DNA of 64,000 nt from Pseudomonas marginalis (lineage in GTDB: Bacteria > Pseudomonadota > Gammaproteobacteria > Pseudomonadales > Pseudomonadaceae), in contig NZ_LKEG01000022.1 of assembly GCF_001645105.1 (NCBI RefSeq), positions 97,917 to 161,916 on the forward strand. The letters run 5' to 3'. The translations under genes were made by a program, and so were the position numbers. A model generated the notes under the pieces. It had not been told where the DNA came from and made no database searches. It saw only the letters and a program-made list of their open reading frames with translations. Below are positions 17,482-30,298 of the stretch, piece by piece. Numbering within the stretch: position 1 is the stretch's first letter; every line of letters starts with the position of its first letter.

Positions 17482-18180
17482 TCACTCCTCGCGCAGGGTC
17501 TGGATCATGTAGTTGACGTCAACATCGCTGGCCAGCTTGTAGTGTTTGGTCAGCGGGTTGTAGGTCAGGCCGATGATGTCCTTGACGGTCAGCCCGGCCT
17601 GGCGGCTCCAGGCGCCCAGCTCGGAAGGGCGGATGAATTTCTTGAAGTCATGGGTGCCGCGCGGCAGCAGCTTCATGATGTATTCGGCGCCGATGATCGC
17701 GAACAGGTAGGCCTTGGGGTTGCGGTTGATGGTGGAGAAGAACACCTGGCCGCCCGGCTTGACCATACGGAAGCACGCACGGATCACCGAGGACGGGTCC
17801 GGCACGTGCTCGAGCATTTCCAGGCAGGTGACCACGTCGAACTGCTCGGGCATCTCTTCAGCCAGGGCTTCGGCGGTGATCTGGCGATACTCCACGCTCA
17901 CGCCGGATTCCAGCTGGTGCAGCTGGGCCACCGCCAAGGGCGCTTCACCCATGTCGATGCCCATCACGGTCGCGCCGCGCTGGGCCATGGCTTCGCTGAG
18001 GATGCCGCCGCCGCAGCCCACGTCCAGCACCTTCTTGCCGGCCAGGTTGACGCGTTCGTCAATCCAGTTGACCCGCAGCGGGTTGATGTCGTGCAGGGGT
18101 TTGAACTCGCTTTCGCGGTCCCACCAGCGGTGAGCCAGGGCTTCGAATTTGGCGATTTCGGCGTGGTCGACGTTGCTCAT
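17482..18180 (-). CDS. ubiG: Ubiquinone biosynthesis O-methyltransferase UbiG
   Basis: This SAM-dependent methyltransferase of 232 residues performs both O-methylation steps of ubiquinone synthesis. Motif [21 protein letters not shown] is near residue 50. [19 protein letters not shown] at the N-terminus and [14 protein letters not shown] are UbiG hallmarks. It is the first gene of a ubiG-mupP-yciK series on the minus strand. Confidence 0.93.
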   Translation of the reverse strand: MSNVDHAEIAKFEALAHRWWDRESEFKPLHDINPLRVNWIDERVNLAGKKVLDVGCGGGILSEAMAQRGATVMGIDMGEAPLAVAQLHQLESGVSVEYRQITAEALAEEMPEQFDVVTCLEMLEHVPDPSSVIRACFRMVKPGGQVFFSTINRNPKAYLFAIIGAEYIMKLLPRGTHDFKKFIRPSELGAWSRQAGLTVKDIIGLTYNPLTKHYKLASDVDVNYMIQTLREE

Positions 18181-18244
18181 GGTGAATCCTCTAAATCTGA
18201 TAAATCGGTTTGTCAGTCCTGAACGATACGGTTCAAGACCGGCG

Positions 18245-19576
18245 TTATTCGCGGTGCCCGCTGATACGTTGACCCCAGGCGATGGCCGTGGCGGTCAACT
18301 GGTGTTCATCCATGCGGGTCAACTGCCGGTCGTCGAGCAATTGCTTGCCGGCGACCCAAAGGTGTTTCACGCAATCGCGTCCGGTGGCATATATAAGCTG
18401 TGAGACCGGATCGTAGATCGGTTGTTGCGCCAGCCCTGACAGATCGAAGGCAACGATATCCGCCGCCTTGCCGACCTCCAGCGAGCCAATCTCGCTTTCC
18501 AGGCCCATGGCCCGCGCGCCATTGAGCGTCGCCATGCGCAGGGCCCGGTGGGCATCCAGCGCCGTGGCCGAACCGGCGACGGCCTTCGCCAGCATCGCCG
18601 CGGTGCGGGTTTCGCCCAGCAGGTCGAGGTCATTGTTGCTGGCGGCGCCATCGGTGCCGATGGCCACATTCACGCCAGCCTGCCACAGACGCTCCACCGG
18701 GCAAAAGCCGCTGGCCAGTTTCAGGTTGGATTCCGGGCAATGGATGACGCTGGTGTTGCTTTCTACCAGCAAAGCCAGGTCATCCTCGCTGATTTGGGTC
18801 ATATGAACGGCCTGGAAGCGCGGCCCCAACAGCCCGAGGCGACCCAGGCGCGCCAGTGGGCGTTCGCCGGTCTGCTCGACGGCTTGCTGCACTTCAAAGG
18901 CGGTTTCGTGAACATGCATATGGATCGTGGCGTCCAGCTCTTCGGCGATTACGCGGATTTTTTCCAGGTTGTCATCGCACACGGTGTAAGGCGCGTGGGG
19001 GCCGAAGGTGATCTTGATGCGCGGGTGGTGCTTGAGGTCGCCGAACAGTTCGATGCCCTGGCGAATCGCCTCATCGGCCGTGCTGGCGCCGGGAATCGGG
19101 AAGTCGAGGATCGGAATCGCGATCTGTGCGCGCATGCCGCTGTTATGCACGCAGTCGCTGGCGACCTTGGGGTAAAAGTACATGTCGGAGAAGCAGGTGA
19201 TGCCACCCTTGAGCTGCTCGGCGATGGCCAGGTCGGTGCCGTCGCGTACGAACGCTTCATCAACCCACTTGGCCTCGGCGGGCCAGATGTGTTTTTCCAG
19301 CCAGGTCATCAGCGGCAGGTCGTCGGCCAGGCCGCGAAACAGGCTCATCGCCGCATGCCCGTGGGCGTTGATCAGGCCGGGGCTGAGCAGCATGCCCGGC
19401 AGCTCGCGCACCTCGTGGGTTGCCAGCTTCAAGGCCGCTGCCCGTGGCCCGATAAAGGCAATGCGCCCATCGCGGATGCCCAGGCCATGCTCCTTGAGCA
19501 CCACGCCAGCGGGTTCGACAGGCACCAGCCAGGTTGGCAGCAGCAACACGTCGAGCGGGGCGGCAGTGGCGGTCAT
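18245..19576 (-). CDS. mtaD: 5-methylthioadenosine/S-adenosylhomocysteine deaminase
   Basis: This amidohydrolase of 443 residues belongs to the MTA/SAH deaminase family. The metal ligands are visible in [14 protein letters not shown] (HxH), in [11 protein letters not shown], in AVHMTQI and in the Asp of [18 protein letters not shown]. In P. aeruginosa the gene in this position (PA3170) encodes a 5'-methylthioadenosine deaminase that feeds methylthioinosine to salvage. It is divergent from mtnA, another methionine-salvage gene, with about 108 bases between. The two together suggest local clustering of methylthioadenosine recycling. An alternative older label is N-ethylammeline chlorohydrolase, from general family likeness. 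Confidence 0.87.
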   Translation of the reverse strand: MTATAAPLDVLLLPTWLVPVEPAGVVLKEHGLGIRDGRIAFIGPRAAALKLATHEVRELPGMLLSPGLINAHGHAAMSLFRGLADDLPLMTWLEKHIWPAEAKWVDEAFVRDGTDLAIAEQLKGGITCFSDMYFYPKVASDCVHNSGMRAQIAIPILDFPIPGASTADEAIRQGIELFGDLKHHPRIKITFGPHAPYTVCDDNLEKIRVIAEELDATIHMHVHETAFEVQQAVEQTGERPLARLGRLGLLGPRFQAVHMTQISEDDLALLVESNTSVIHCPESNLKLASGFCPVERLWQAGVNVAIGTDGAASNNDLDLLGETRTAAMLAKAVAGSATALDAHRALRMATLNGARAMGLESEIGSLEVGKAADIVAFDLSGLAQQPIYDPVSQLIYATGRDCVKHLWVAGKQLLDDRQLTRMDEHQLTATAIAWGQRISGHRE

Positions 19577-19684
19577 CGCGGGCTTCTTCCCAGGCAGCTA
19601 TAAAAGAAGGGCGAAGTATACCCGAGCGTCCTGGCTGGCGGATCGCTATAATCGGCGGCTTTGTTCTTGAGTGCGGAGTAAGGG

Positions 19685-20761
19685 ATGCGCGATCGACTGT
19701 TGGCAGCGGAGAAGGTGAAGGCCATCGATTGGCGTGATGGCGCGCTGTACCTGCTCGATCAGCGCGCCTTGCCATCCCGGGAAAGCTGGGTGGCCTGCGT
19801 GACGGTCGAAGACGTGGCGGCAGCCATCCGTACGATGGTGGTGCGCGGTGCGCCGGCCATTGGCATCAGTGCTGCGTATGGCCTGGTGTTGGCGGCCCGT
19901 GTGCGCATCGCCGAGGGCGGTGACTGGCAGGCTGCCTGGGAAGAAGACTACGCACTGTTAGCCGATGCCCGTCCCACCGCATCGAACCTGTTCTGGGCGT
20001 TGAAGCGCATGCGCGACCGTCTGGATCGCGTCAAGAAGCACGCCGATCCGCTGGCGGTGCTGGAAGCCGAAGCCATTGCGATCCATGAAAGTGATCGCGA
20101 AGCCAACCTGACCATGGCCCAACTGGGCGTCGAACTGATCCGCAAGCACCAGGGCAATGCCCAGGCCATCCTCACCCACGGCAACGCAGGCGCCCTGGCG
20201 ACCGGCGGCGTGGGAACGGCGCTCGGAGTGATTCGCGCAGCCTACCTGGAGGGCATGGTCGAGCAGGTCTATGCCAACGAAACGCGCCCCTGGCTGCAAG
20301 GTTCGCGGCTGACCGCCTGGGAACTGGCGGGCGAGGGCATTCCGGTAACGGTGAATGCCGATTCGGCGGGGGCGCATATCCTCAAGACCAAAGGCGTGAC
20401 GTGGGTGATCGTCGGCGCCGATTGCATTGCCGCCAATGGTGATGTGATCAGCAAGATCGGCACCTACCAGCTGGCGGTGTGCGCGATGCACCATGGCGTG
20501 CGTTTCATGGTGGTGGCGCCGAGTTCCACCCTGGACATGATGATGGCCACTGGCGATGACGTTGCCCTGGAAGAGCGCGATATTGGTGAGTTGCTGGAAG
20601 TGGCCGGCCAGCGCTTTGCGGCGGATGTGAATGCCTACAACCCGGTGTTTGACGTGACGCCGGCCGACCTGATCGACGTGATCGTGACCGAGAAAGGTGT
20701 GGTCGAGCGGCCGGATACGGCCAAGTTGGCCAAGTTGATGTGCCGTAAGCGGTTGCATTGA
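19685..20761 (+). CDS. mtnA: Methylthioribose-1-phosphate isomerase
   Basis: This isomerase of 358 residues converts methylthioribose 1-phosphate to methylthioribulose 1-phosphate in methionine salvage. Family motifs are [40 protein letters not shown], the catalytic Cys region of [18 protein letters not shown], and [17 protein letters not shown]. It resembles the eIF2B-like isomerase fold. A GGAG site lies before the ATG, and a TATAAT hexamer at 19647-19652 could be its -10 element. It is divergent from the deaminase gene. Confidence 0.92.
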   Translation: MRDRLLAAEKVKAIDWRDGALYLLDQRALPSRESWVACVTVEDVAAAIRTMVVRGAPAIGISAAYGLVLAARVRIAEGGDWQAAWEEDYALLADARPTASNLFWALKRMRDRLDRVKKHADPLAVLEAEAIAIHESDREANLTMAQLGVELIRKHQGNAQAILTHGNAGALATGGVGTALGVIRAAYLEGMVEQVYANETRPWLQGSRLTAWELAGEGIPVTVNADSAGAHILKTKGVTWVIVGADCIAANGDVISKIGTYQLAVCAMHHGVRFMVVAPSSTLDMMMATGDDVALEERDIGELLEVAGQRFAADVNAYNPVFDVTPADLIDVIVTEKGVVERPDTAKLAKLMCRKRLH

Positions 20762-20786
20762 GGGGTGCGGTGTTTGTGAAATGGCC

Positions 20787-20859
20787 TTCGGGGGCAAGCC
20801 CCCTCCCACACGTGAACGGCGAACGCATTCAAAATGTGGGCGGGGGCTTGCCCCCGATT
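20787..20859. repeat. REP pair in the opposite (outward) orientation
   Basis: A unit reading GGGGGCAAGCCCCCTCCCAC comes first and GTGGGCGGGGGCTTGCCCCC second. The order of the two halves is the reverse of the other pairs in this window. It lies downstream of mtnA. Confidence 0.8.
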
Positions 20860-21185
20860 GGCTTTATAAGTCAACAAAACCCTCGGATCTGGCCTCAGAA
20901 AAAAGCACCAACCCACCTCTGAGCCCCTCTCGTCGCCCTCAAGCCTGTCATCCGTCAACTTACTATGCTCCATGCGCATCAGGGGGATAGGTGCGTGGCG
21001 GCGATTGTGATAACATCCGGCGGTTTCCAGGGCCACCCCGAGGGGTGGCCTATAACGTGCAGATCCGTGTCATAACTCGTTGATTTGTCGTAAGTCGTTG
21101 TCAGGCACTCTGCCGGCAGCGGCGAGCTTCGTTCGTCCCAAATGGATGTGACGAGGTTTCACCCGAAAAAGGAATCAGGCTTCTC
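20860..21185 (+). promoter_or_regulatory. Upstream region of gyrA with a perfect 9-bp hairpin
   Basis: The gap between the mtnA-distal REP pair and gyrA has no convincing gene. At 21031-21050 it holds a perfect palindrome GGCCACCCCGAGGGGTGGCC, directly followed by TATAAC at 21051, a plausible -10 hexamer. An AAAGGA stretch near 21169 is the likely gyrA ribosome site. Confidence 0.45.
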
Positions 21186-23840
<2,655 letters not shown>

Positions 23841-23850
23841 GCGGACACAC

Positions 23851-23884
23851 AGGGGGCGGATGAAGATTCGCCCCCTTGTTGTTT
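23851..23884 (+). terminator. Rho-independent terminator of gyrA
   Basis: AGGGGGCG and CGCCCCCT form an eight-base stem around a ten-base loop, followed by the T-rich TTGTTGTTTG. It starts 11 bases after the gyrA stop. Confidence 0.85.
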
Positions 23885-23951
23885 GTCCCTTATGAAAGTA
23901 TTGAAACACCCGTTTATTGCACCACCCCACCAGATCAGAGTGAGATTGGAT

Positions 23952-25037
23952 GTGAGCAAGAGAGCCTATAACTTCTGTGCCGGTCCCGCGGCGCTTCCTG
24001 AAGCAGTCCTGCAGCGTGCGCAGGGTGAACTCCTCGACTGGCATGGAAAAGGCCTCTCCGTGATGGAAATGAGCCATCGCAGCGATGAGTTCGTGTCCAT
24101 TGCCACCAAGGCCGAGCAGGATCTGCGCGACTTGCTGGGCATCCCCTCCCACTACAAAGTGCTGTTCCTGCAGGGCGGCGCGAGCCAGCAGTTCGCCCAG
24201 ATCCCGCTGAACCTGCTGCCGGAAGACGGCACTGCCGACTACATCGACACCGGTATCTGGGGTCAGAAAGCCATTGAAGAGGCCTCCCGCTACGGTCACG
24301 TCAATGTGGCGGGCACCGCCAAGCCTTACGATTACTTTGCCATTCCCGGCCAGAACGAGTGGAAGCTGTCGAAGGACGCCGCCTACGTGCATTACGTAGC
24401 GAACGAAACCATCGGCGGCCTGGAATTCGACTGGGTACCGGAAGTTGGCGACGTTCCGCTGGTGTGCGACATGTCTTCTGACATCCTTTCGCGCCCGATC
24501 GATGTGTCCAAGTACGGCATGATCTACGCGGGTGCGCAGAAGAACATCGGCCCGAGCGGCATCCTGGTCAACATCATCCGCGAAGACCTGCTGGGGCGTG
24601 CCCGTTCGCTGTGCCCGACCATGCTCAACTACAAGGTCGCGGCCGATAATGGCTCGATGTACAACACCCCGCCGGCGTTCGCCTGGTACCTGTCCGGCCT
24701 GGTCTTCGAGTGGCTGAAAGAGCAGGGCGGTGTCGCCGCCATGGGCAAGCTCAACGAAGAGAAGAAGCGCACCCTGTACGACTTCATCGACGCCAGCGGC
24801 CTGTACAGCAACCCGATCAACCTGACCGACCGCTCGTGGATGAACGTGCCGTTCCGCCTGGCTGACGATCGCCTGGACAAGCCATTCCTGGCCGGTGCCG
24901 ACGAACGCGGCCTGCTGAACCTCAAGGGCCACCGTTCGGTCGGTGGCATGCGCGCCTCCATCTACAACGCTGTCGACATCAATGCCATCAAGGCGCTGAT
25001 TGCCTACATGGCAGAGTTCGAAAAGGAACACGGCTAA
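23952..25037 (+). CDS. serC: Phosphoserine aminotransferase
   Basis: This PLP enzyme of 361 residues makes 3-phosphoserine in serine synthesis and acts in pyridoxal phosphate synthesis. The N-terminus SKRAYNFCAGPAALPEAVLQ is the standard SerC start, so a GTG at 23952 was chosen over the longer frame (23 extra residues). The PLP lysine is in YAGAQKNIGPSG (about residue 197). KGHRSVGGMRASIYNAV at the C-terminus is also conserved. It begins the serC-pheA-hisC-tyrA/aroA-cmk-rpsA run; the pheA ATG overlaps its TAA by one base. Confidence 0.94.
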   Translation: MSKRAYNFCAGPAALPEAVLQRAQGELLDWHGKGLSVMEMSHRSDEFVSIATKAEQDLRDLLGIPSHYKVLFLQGGASQQFAQIPLNLLPEDGTADYIDTGIWGQKAIEEASRYGHVNVAGTAKPYDYFAIPGQNEWKLSKDAAYVHYVANETIGGLEFDWVPEVGDVPLVCDMSSDILSRPIDVSKYGMIYAGAQKNIGPSGILVNIIREDLLGRARSLCPTMLNYKVAADNGSMYNTPPAFAWYLSGLVFEWLKEQGGVAAMGKLNEEKKRTLYDFIDASGLYSNPINLTDRSWMNVPFRLADDRLDKPFLAGADERGLLNLKGHRSVGGMRASIYNAVDINAIKALIAYMAEFEKEHG

Positions 25038-26131
25038 TGTCTGAGCAAGAACTCAAGGCCCTGCGCGTACGCATTGACAGCCTGGACGAGAAAGTCCTGG
25101 AACTGATCAGTGAGCGCGCGCGGTGCGCCCAAGAAGTGGCACGCGTGAAGATGGCGTCCCTGGCGGAAGGTGAAGTGCCGGTGTTCTACCGGCCTGAGCG
25201 TGAAGCCCAGGTGCTCAAGCGCGTGATGGAACGCAACAAGGGCCCGTTGGGCAACGAGGAAATGGCGCGGTTGTTCCGTGAAATCATGTCCTCGTGCCTG
25301 GCGCTGGAGCAGCCACTGAAAGTGGCTTATCTCGGCCCTGAGGGCACCTTCACCCAAGCGGCGGCCATGAAGCACTTCGGTCACGCAGTGATCAGCAAGC
25401 CCATGGCGGCGATCGACGAAGTGTTCCGTGAAGTGGCAGCCGGCGCGGTAAATTTTGGCGTGGTGCCGGTGGAAAACTCCACCGAAGGCGCGGTCAACCA
25501 CACGCTGGACAGCTTCCTCGAGCACGACATGGTGATCTGCGGCGAAGTCGAGTTGCGTATCCACCACCACCTGTTGGTGGGCGAGAACACCAAGACCGAC
25601 AGCATCAGCCGGATCTACTCCCACGCCCAGTCCCTGGCCCAGTGCCGCAAGTGGCTGGATGCGCATTACCCGAATGTCGAGCGCGTGGCGGTCTCCAGCA
25701 ACGCCGAAGCGGCCAAGCGGGTCAAGGGTGAGTGGAACTCGGCGGCCATCGCCGGTGATATGGCGGCGGGCCTGTACGGCCTGACGCGCCTGGCCGAGAA
25801 AATCGAGGACCGCCCGGACAACTCCACGCGCTTCCTGATGATCGGCAGCCAGGAAGTGCCGCCGACCGGCGACGACAAGACTTCGATCATCGTCTCCATG
25901 AGCAACAAGCCCGGCGCGCTGCATGAACTGCTGGTGCCGTTCCACGACAACGGGATTGACCTGACGCGCATCGAGACGCGTCCTTCGCGCAGCGGTAAAT
26001 GGACTTACGTGTTCTTTATCGACTTCATCGGCCATCACCGCGACCCACTGGTCAAAGGCGTGCTCGAGAAAATCAGTCAGGAAGCCGTTGCACTCAAGGT
26101 GCTGGGCTCTTACCCGAAAGCGGTTCTGTGA
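25037..26131 (+). CDS. pheA: Bifunctional chorismate mutase/prephenate dehydratase (P-protein)
   Basis: This 364-residue protein catalyses chorismate to prephenate and prephenate to phenylpyruvate for phenylalanine synthesis. An AroQ-type mutase domain spans residues 1-90 (LRVRIDSLDEKVLELISERA). The dehydratase domain spans about 95-275 (YLGPEGTFTQAA, PVENSTEGAVNHTLD, STRFLMIG). A C-terminal ACT domain at about 280-360 (SNKPGALHELLVPF, ESRPSR-like ETRPSRSGKWTYVFF) provides phenylalanine feedback. It is translationally coupled to serC. Confidence 0.95.
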   Translation: MSEQELKALRVRIDSLDEKVLELISERARCAQEVARVKMASLAEGEVPVFYRPEREAQVLKRVMERNKGPLGNEEMARLFREIMSSCLALEQPLKVAYLGPEGTFTQAAAMKHFGHAVISKPMAAIDEVFREVAAGAVNFGVVPVENSTEGAVNHTLDSFLEHDMVICGEVELRIHHHLLVGENTKTDSISRIYSHAQSLAQCRKWLDAHYPNVERVAVSSNAEAAKRVKGEWNSAAIAGDMAAGLYGLTRLAEKIEDRPDNSTRFLMIGSQEVPPTGDDKTSIIVSMSNKPGALHELLVPFHDNGIDLTRIETRPSRSGKWTYVFFIDFIGHHRDPLVKGVLEKISQEAVALKVLGSYPKAVL

Positions 26132-26140
26132 GGCGTTAAC

Positions 26141-27253
26141 ATGAGTGGCAACTTCCTCGCCCTGGCTCAGCCGGGCGTGCAACAACTGTCGCCTTACGTT
26201 CCGGGCAAGCCTGTGGACGAGCTGGCGCGTGAGTTGAACCTGGATCCGTCCAAAATCGTCAAGTTGGCAAGTAATGAGAACCCGCTGGGCCCTAGCCCTA
26301 AAGTCCTGGCGGCGATCCGTGAAGAGTTGGCTGAGCTGACCCGCTATCCCGATGGCAACGGCTTTGCGCTCAAGTCCCTGCTGGCGGAGAAGTGCCGGGT
26401 CGAGCTGAACCAAGTGACCCTGGGTAACGGTTCCAACGACATTCTTGAGCTGGTCGGTCGTGCCTACCTGGCGCCGGGCCTGAACGCGGTGTTCAGTGAG
26501 CATGCGTTCGCGGTCTATCCGATCGTGACCCAGGCGGTCGGCGCTGACGCGCGCATTATTCCTGCGAAGGAGTGGGGCCATGACCTGCCGGCCATGCTGG
26601 CGGCCATCGACGCACAGACCCGCGTGGTGTTTATCGCCAACCCGAACAACCCGACAGGCACCTGGTTCGACGCTCAGGCGCTGAACGACTTCCTGCAAGA
26701 CGTGCCTGAGCACGTGCTGGTGGTGCTGGACGAGGCGTACATCGAATACGCCGAAGGCAGCGACCTGCCGGACGGCCTGGATTTCCTGGCTGCCTACCCG
26801 AACCTGCTGGTCTCGCGCACCTTCTCCAAGGCTTACGGCCTGGCGTCGCTGCGGGTCGGCTACGGTTTGTCCAGCGCGGTCGTCGCTGACGTGCTGAACC
26901 GCGTGCGCCAGCCGTTCAACGTCAACAGCCTCGCCCTGGCGGCGGCCTGTGCGGCGGTGAAGGATGCCGAGTACCTGGAAGAAGGCCGTCGCATCAACGA
27001 AAGCGGCATGTTGCAGTTGCAGCAAGGCTTCCGTGAGTTGGGCCTGGGCTGGATTCCGTCCAAGGGCAACTTCATCTGCGTCGACCTCGGCCAAGTGGCT
27101 GCCCCGGTCTTCCAGGGCCTGCTGCGCGAAGGCGTGATCGTGCGTCCGGTGGCCAACTACGGCATGCCGAACCACCTGCGTATCACCATCGGTTTGCCGG
27201 CTGAAAACAGCCGCTTCCTGGAGGCGTTGGCCAAGGTTCTGGCTCGTGGTTGA
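26141..27253 (+). CDS. hisC: Histidinol-phosphate/aromatic aminotransferase HisC2
   Basis: This class I PLP aminotransferase has 370 residues. LASNENPLGPSPKVLAAI is the HisC N-terminal signature. NPNNPTGTW contacts the cofactor, and the lysine lies in SRTFSKAYGLASLRVGYG (about residue 230). Placement between pheA and tyrA/aroA shows it is the HisC2-type paralogue used for aromatic amino acid transamination, though it may also act on histidinol phosphate. Its last eight bases overlap the next frame. Confidence 0.92.
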   Translation: MSGNFLALAQPGVQQLSPYVPGKPVDELARELNLDPSKIVKLASNENPLGPSPKVLAAIREELAELTRYPDGNGFALKSLLAEKCRVELNQVTLGNGSNDILELVGRAYLAPGLNAVFSEHAFAVYPIVTQAVGADARIIPAKEWGHDLPAMLAAIDAQTRVVFIANPNNPTGTWFDAQALNDFLQDVPEHVLVVLDEAYIEYAEGSDLPDGLDFLAAYPNLLVSRTFSKAYGLASLRVGYGLSSAVVADVLNRVRQPFNVNSLALAAACAAVKDAEYLEEGRRINESGMLQLQQGFRELGLGWIPSKGNFICVDLGQVAAPVFQGLLREGVIVRPVANYGMPNHLRITIGLPAENSRFLEALAKVLARG

Positions 27254-29492
27254 TGTCACTGCATTGCAACCTGCTGTGCCTATGATCGGTCGCCTGGTGG
27301 TGGTCGGTCTGGGGTTGATCGGCGGCTCTTTCGCCAAAGGCCTGCGTGAAAGCGGGCTGTGCGGCGAAGTGGTCGGTGTGGACCTGGACCCGCAATCGCG
27401 CACATTGGCGGTTGAGTTGGGGGTGGTGGATCGTTGTGAGGCGGACCTGGCGCTCGCGTGCCAGGGCGCTGACGTGATCCAGCTGGCCGTGCCGATCCTG
27501 GCCATGGAGAAGCTCCTGGCCGTGTTGGCGGGCATGGACCTGGGCCAGGCGATCCTGACGGATGTCGGCAGTGCCAAGGGCAATGTGGTGCGTGCGGCGC
27601 AACAGGCGTTTGGCGGCATGCCCGCGCGCTTTGTGCCGGGCCATCCGATTGCCGGTTCCGAGCAGAGCGGGGTGGAAGCGTCGAATGCGCAGCTGTTCCG
27701 TCGCCACAAAGTCATCCTGACGCCGCTTGCGCAAACAGACCCGGCCGCGTTGGCGGTGGTGGATCGTCTGTGGCGTGAGCTGGGGGCGGATGTCGAGCAC
27801 ATGCAGGTCGAGCGTCACGACGAAGTGCTGGCGGCGACCAGCCATTTGCCGCATTTGCTCGCTTTTGGCCTGGTGGACTCGCTGGCCAAGCGCAACGAAA
27901 ACCTTGAGATTTTCCGTTACGCCGCCGGTGGCTTTCGCGATTTCACGCGGATTGCCGGCAGCGACCCGGTGATGTGGCACGACATCTTCCTCGCCAATCG
28001 CGAAGCGGTGTTGCGCACCCTGGACACCTTCCGCAGTGACCTCGACGCCTTGCGCGACGCGGTCGATGCCGGAGATGGCCACCAATTATTGGGCGTGTTC
28101 ACCCGTGCGCGGGTGGCGCGTGAGCATTTCAGCAAGATCCTGGCGCGCCGGGCCTACATGGAAACCGCTGTGAACACCGATGACCTGACCTTCCTCGCCA
28201 ACCCGGGCGGCCGCTTGAGCGGACGCATTCGGGTGCCGGGTGACAAGTCGATCTCCCATCGGTCGATCATGCTGGGTTCGTTGGCCGAGGGTGTGACTGA
28301 GGTCGAAGGTTTCCTCGAAGGCGAGGACGCCTTGGCGACGTTGCAGGCGTTTCGTGACATGGGCGTTGTGATTGAAGGGCCGCACCATGGGCGCGTGACC
28401 ATCCATGGCGTGGGGTTGCATGGCTTGAAGCCGGCACCGGGGCCGATCTACCTGGGTAACTCCGGTACGTCGATGCGCCTGCTGTCCGGTTTGCTGGCCG
28501 CGCAGCGCTTCGACAGTGTGCTGACGGGCGACGCGTCCCTGTCCAAGCGCCCGATGAATCGCGTGGCCAAGCCTCTGCGGGACATGGGCGCGGTGATCGA
28601 GACCGGGCCGGAAGGGCGTCCGCCGCTGACTATTCGGGGTGGTCAGGCGTTGAAAGGCCTGACGTACGCCATGCCGATGGCCAGTGCCCAGGTCAAGTCC
28701 TGCCTGTTACTGGCGGGGTTATATGCCGAGGGCAAGACCGCCGTGACCGAACCGGCACCGACCCGTGACCATACCGAGCGCATGTTGCGCGGTTTTGGTT
28801 ACCCGGTGGCGGTGGAGGGCGCGACGGCTTCGCTGGAGTCGGGTCATGCCTTGATCGCCACCCATATAGAAGTGCCGGGGGATATTTCCTCCTCCGCATT
28901 TTTCCTGGTGGCGGCGTCGATCGCCGAGGGTTCCGAGCTTTTGCTGGAGCACGTGGGGGTCAATCCGACGCGTACCGGGGTGATCGAGATCCTGCGGCTG
29001 ATGGGGGCGGATATCACCCTGGAAAATCAGCGCGAAGTCGGCGGCGAGCCTGTGGCGGACTTGCGGGTGCGTGCGGCGTCATTGAAGGGGATCGAGATTC
29101 CCGAAGCGCTGGTGCCGTTGGCCATCGATGAGTTCCCGGTGCTGTTCGTCGCGGCGGCCTGCGCCGAAGGGCGGACCGTGTTGCGTGGGGCGCAAGAGCT
29201 GCGCGTGAAGGAGTCCGACCGTATTCAGGTCATGGCCGATGGTCTGCTGGCACTGGGGGTGAAGTGTGAACCGACCCCTGATGGGATTATCATTGACGGT
29301 GGCCTGATGGGCGGTGGCGACGTGCACGCCCATGGCGATCACCGGATTGCCATGGCGTTCAGCGTAGCTTCCCTACGGGCGGCGGCGCCGATTCGTATCC
29401 ATGACTGCGCCAATGTTGCTACGTCTTTTCCGAACTTTCTTACACTGTGTGCCCACGTCGGCATCCGTGTTGCCCAAGAGGCTCAATTGTGA
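27246..29492 (+). CDS. aroA: Fused prephenate dehydrogenase / EPSP synthase (TyrA-AroA)
   Basis: This 748-residue fusion, typical of Pseudomonas, joins two shikimate-related enzymes. The N-terminal dehydrogenase (residues 15-300) has the NAD-binding [13 protein letters not shown] and TDVGSAKG. The C-terminal 3-phosphoshikimate 1-carboxyvinyltransferase (about 315-745) has [45 protein letters not shown] and DHRIAMAFS. The given GTG overlaps the end of hisC; an ATG twelve codons later (MIGRLVVV) is an equally good candidate start. One polypeptide makes both the tyrosine precursor and EPSP. The position between hisC and cmk is the same as in P. aeruginosa. Confidence 0.93.
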   Translation: MVDVTALQPAVPMIGRLVVVGLGLIGGSFAKGLRESGLCGEVVGVDLDPQSRTLAVELGVVDRCEADLALACQGADVIQLAVPILAMEKLLAVLAGMDLGQAILTDVGSAKGNVVRAAQQAFGGMPARFVPGHPIAGSEQSGVEASNAQLFRRHKVILTPLAQTDPAALAVVDRLWRELGADVEHMQVERHDEVLAATSHLPHLLAFGLVDSLAKRNENLEIFRYAAGGFRDFTRIAGSDPVMWHDIFLANREAVLRTLDTFRSDLDALRDAVDAGDGHQLLGVFTRARVAREHFSKILARRAYMETAVNTDDLTFLANPGGRLSGRIRVPGDKSISHRSIMLGSLAEGVTEVEGFLEGEDALATLQAFRDMGVVIEGPHHGRVTIHGVGLHGLKPAPGPIYLGNSGTSMRLLSGLLAAQRFDSVLTGDASLSKRPMNRVAKPLRDMGAVIETGPEGRPPLTIRGGQALKGLTYAMPMASAQVKSCLLLAGLYAEGKTAVTEPAPTRDHTERMLRGFGYPVAVEGATASLESGHALIATHIEVPGDISSSAFFLVAASIAEGSELLLEHVGVNPTRTGVIEILRLMGADITLENQREVGGEPVADLRVRAASLKGIEIPEALVPLAIDEFPVLFVAAACAEGRTVLRGAQELRVKESDRIQVMADGLLALGVKCEPTPDGIIIDGGLMGGGDVHAHGDHRIAMAFSVASLRAAAPIRIHDCANVATSFPNFLTLCAHVGIRVAQEAQL

Positions 29493-30178
29493 ATATCAAA
29501 GCACCGGTGATTACCATCGACGGGCCAAGCGGCTCGGGCAAAGGCACGATCGCCGGCATCCTGGCCAAGCGCCTGGGCTGGTGCCTGCTGGATTCCGGCG
29601 CGCTGTACCGCCTGCTGGCATTTGCCGCTCGCAACCATGGCGTCGACCTGACCAACGAAGAATCCCTGAAGCTGCTGGCGGCGCACCTGGATGTGCAGTT
29701 CGTCGGCGCGACGGAAGGTCATCCCCAGCGCATCATCCTCGAAGGGGATGATGTGACGGATGACCTGCGTAACGAACAAGTCGGCTCCTGGGCTTCCCAG
29801 GTTGCTGCGCTGCCGGCCGTGCGTGATGCGCTGCTGCAGCGCCAGCGGGCGTTTCAGGAGCCGCCGGGCCTGGTGGCTGATGGCCGTGACATGGGAACCG
29901 TGGTGTTTCCCGAGGCGCCCTTGAAGATTTTCCTGACCGCCAGCGCCGAGGAGCGGGCTCGCCGCCGTTACTTGCAGTTGAAGGGCAAAGTCGATGGTGT
30001 TAGTCTGTCGAGTCTGCTAGATGAGATCCGTGCACGCGATGAGCGTGATACCCAGCGCGCAGTAGCCCCGCTTAAACCGGCGGCTGATGCCATACAGCTG
30101 GATTCCACGGAGTTGTCCATCGAGCAGGTGCTGGAACGCATCATGAGCGAGATCGCCATTCGCGATATCGCCGGGTGA
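29489..30178 (+). CDS. cmk: Cytidylate kinase
   Basis: This 229-residue NMP kinase phosphorylates CMP and dCMP. The Walker A loop is GPSGSGKGT near residue 12. [16 protein letters not shown] and [19 protein letters not shown] are Cmk signatures. A GTG that overlaps the TGA of tyrA/aroA was chosen, giving the length usual in Pseudomonas; an upstream in-frame codon would add 14 unlikely residues. rpsA follows, as in most gammaproteobacteria. Confidence 0.94.
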   Translation: MNIKAPVITIDGPSGSGKGTIAGILAKRLGWCLLDSGALYRLLAFAARNHGVDLTNEESLKLLAAHLDVQFVGATEGHPQRIILEGDDVTDDLRNEQVGSWASQVAALPAVRDALLQRQRAFQEPPGLVADGRDMGTVVFPEAPLKIFLTASAEERARRRYLQLKGKVDGVSLSSLLDEIRARDERDTQRAVAPLKPAADAIQLDSTELSIEQVLERIMSEIAIRDIAG

Positions 30179-30180
30179 CC

Positions 30181-30226
30181 AAGAAGGCCGCAGGGGACCA
30201 GTCATAGTCCTGCGGTGGCTTCTTTT
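30181..30226 (+). terminator. Terminator-like hairpin after cmk
   Basis: AAGAAGGCCGCAGG pairs with TCCTGCGGTGGCTTCTT with one bulge, followed by TTTT. It begins three bases after the cmk stop and could attenuate read-through into rpsA. Confidence 0.6.
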
Positions 30227-30239
30227 AACTGAAACTGAC

Positions 30240-30280
30240 CCACACCGTCTGGGGTGTGGAGATGGGCGTATTCTTCGCCC
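30240..30280 (+). promoter_or_regulatory. Two small hairpins in the rpsA leader
   Basis: CCACACC/GGTGTGG (30240-30259) and GGGCG/CGCCC (30264-30280) fold just before the rpsA start at 30299. The E. coli rpsA leader also folds into successive hairpins used for autogenous control by S1; similar control here is an inference. Confidence 0.45.
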
Positions 30281-30298
30281 TTATCAACAGGAATTAAA

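Noticed and set aside
25034..27802. A minus-strand open frame of 922 codons
   Set aside because: It is antisense to pheA, hisC and tyrA/aroA and shows no domain.
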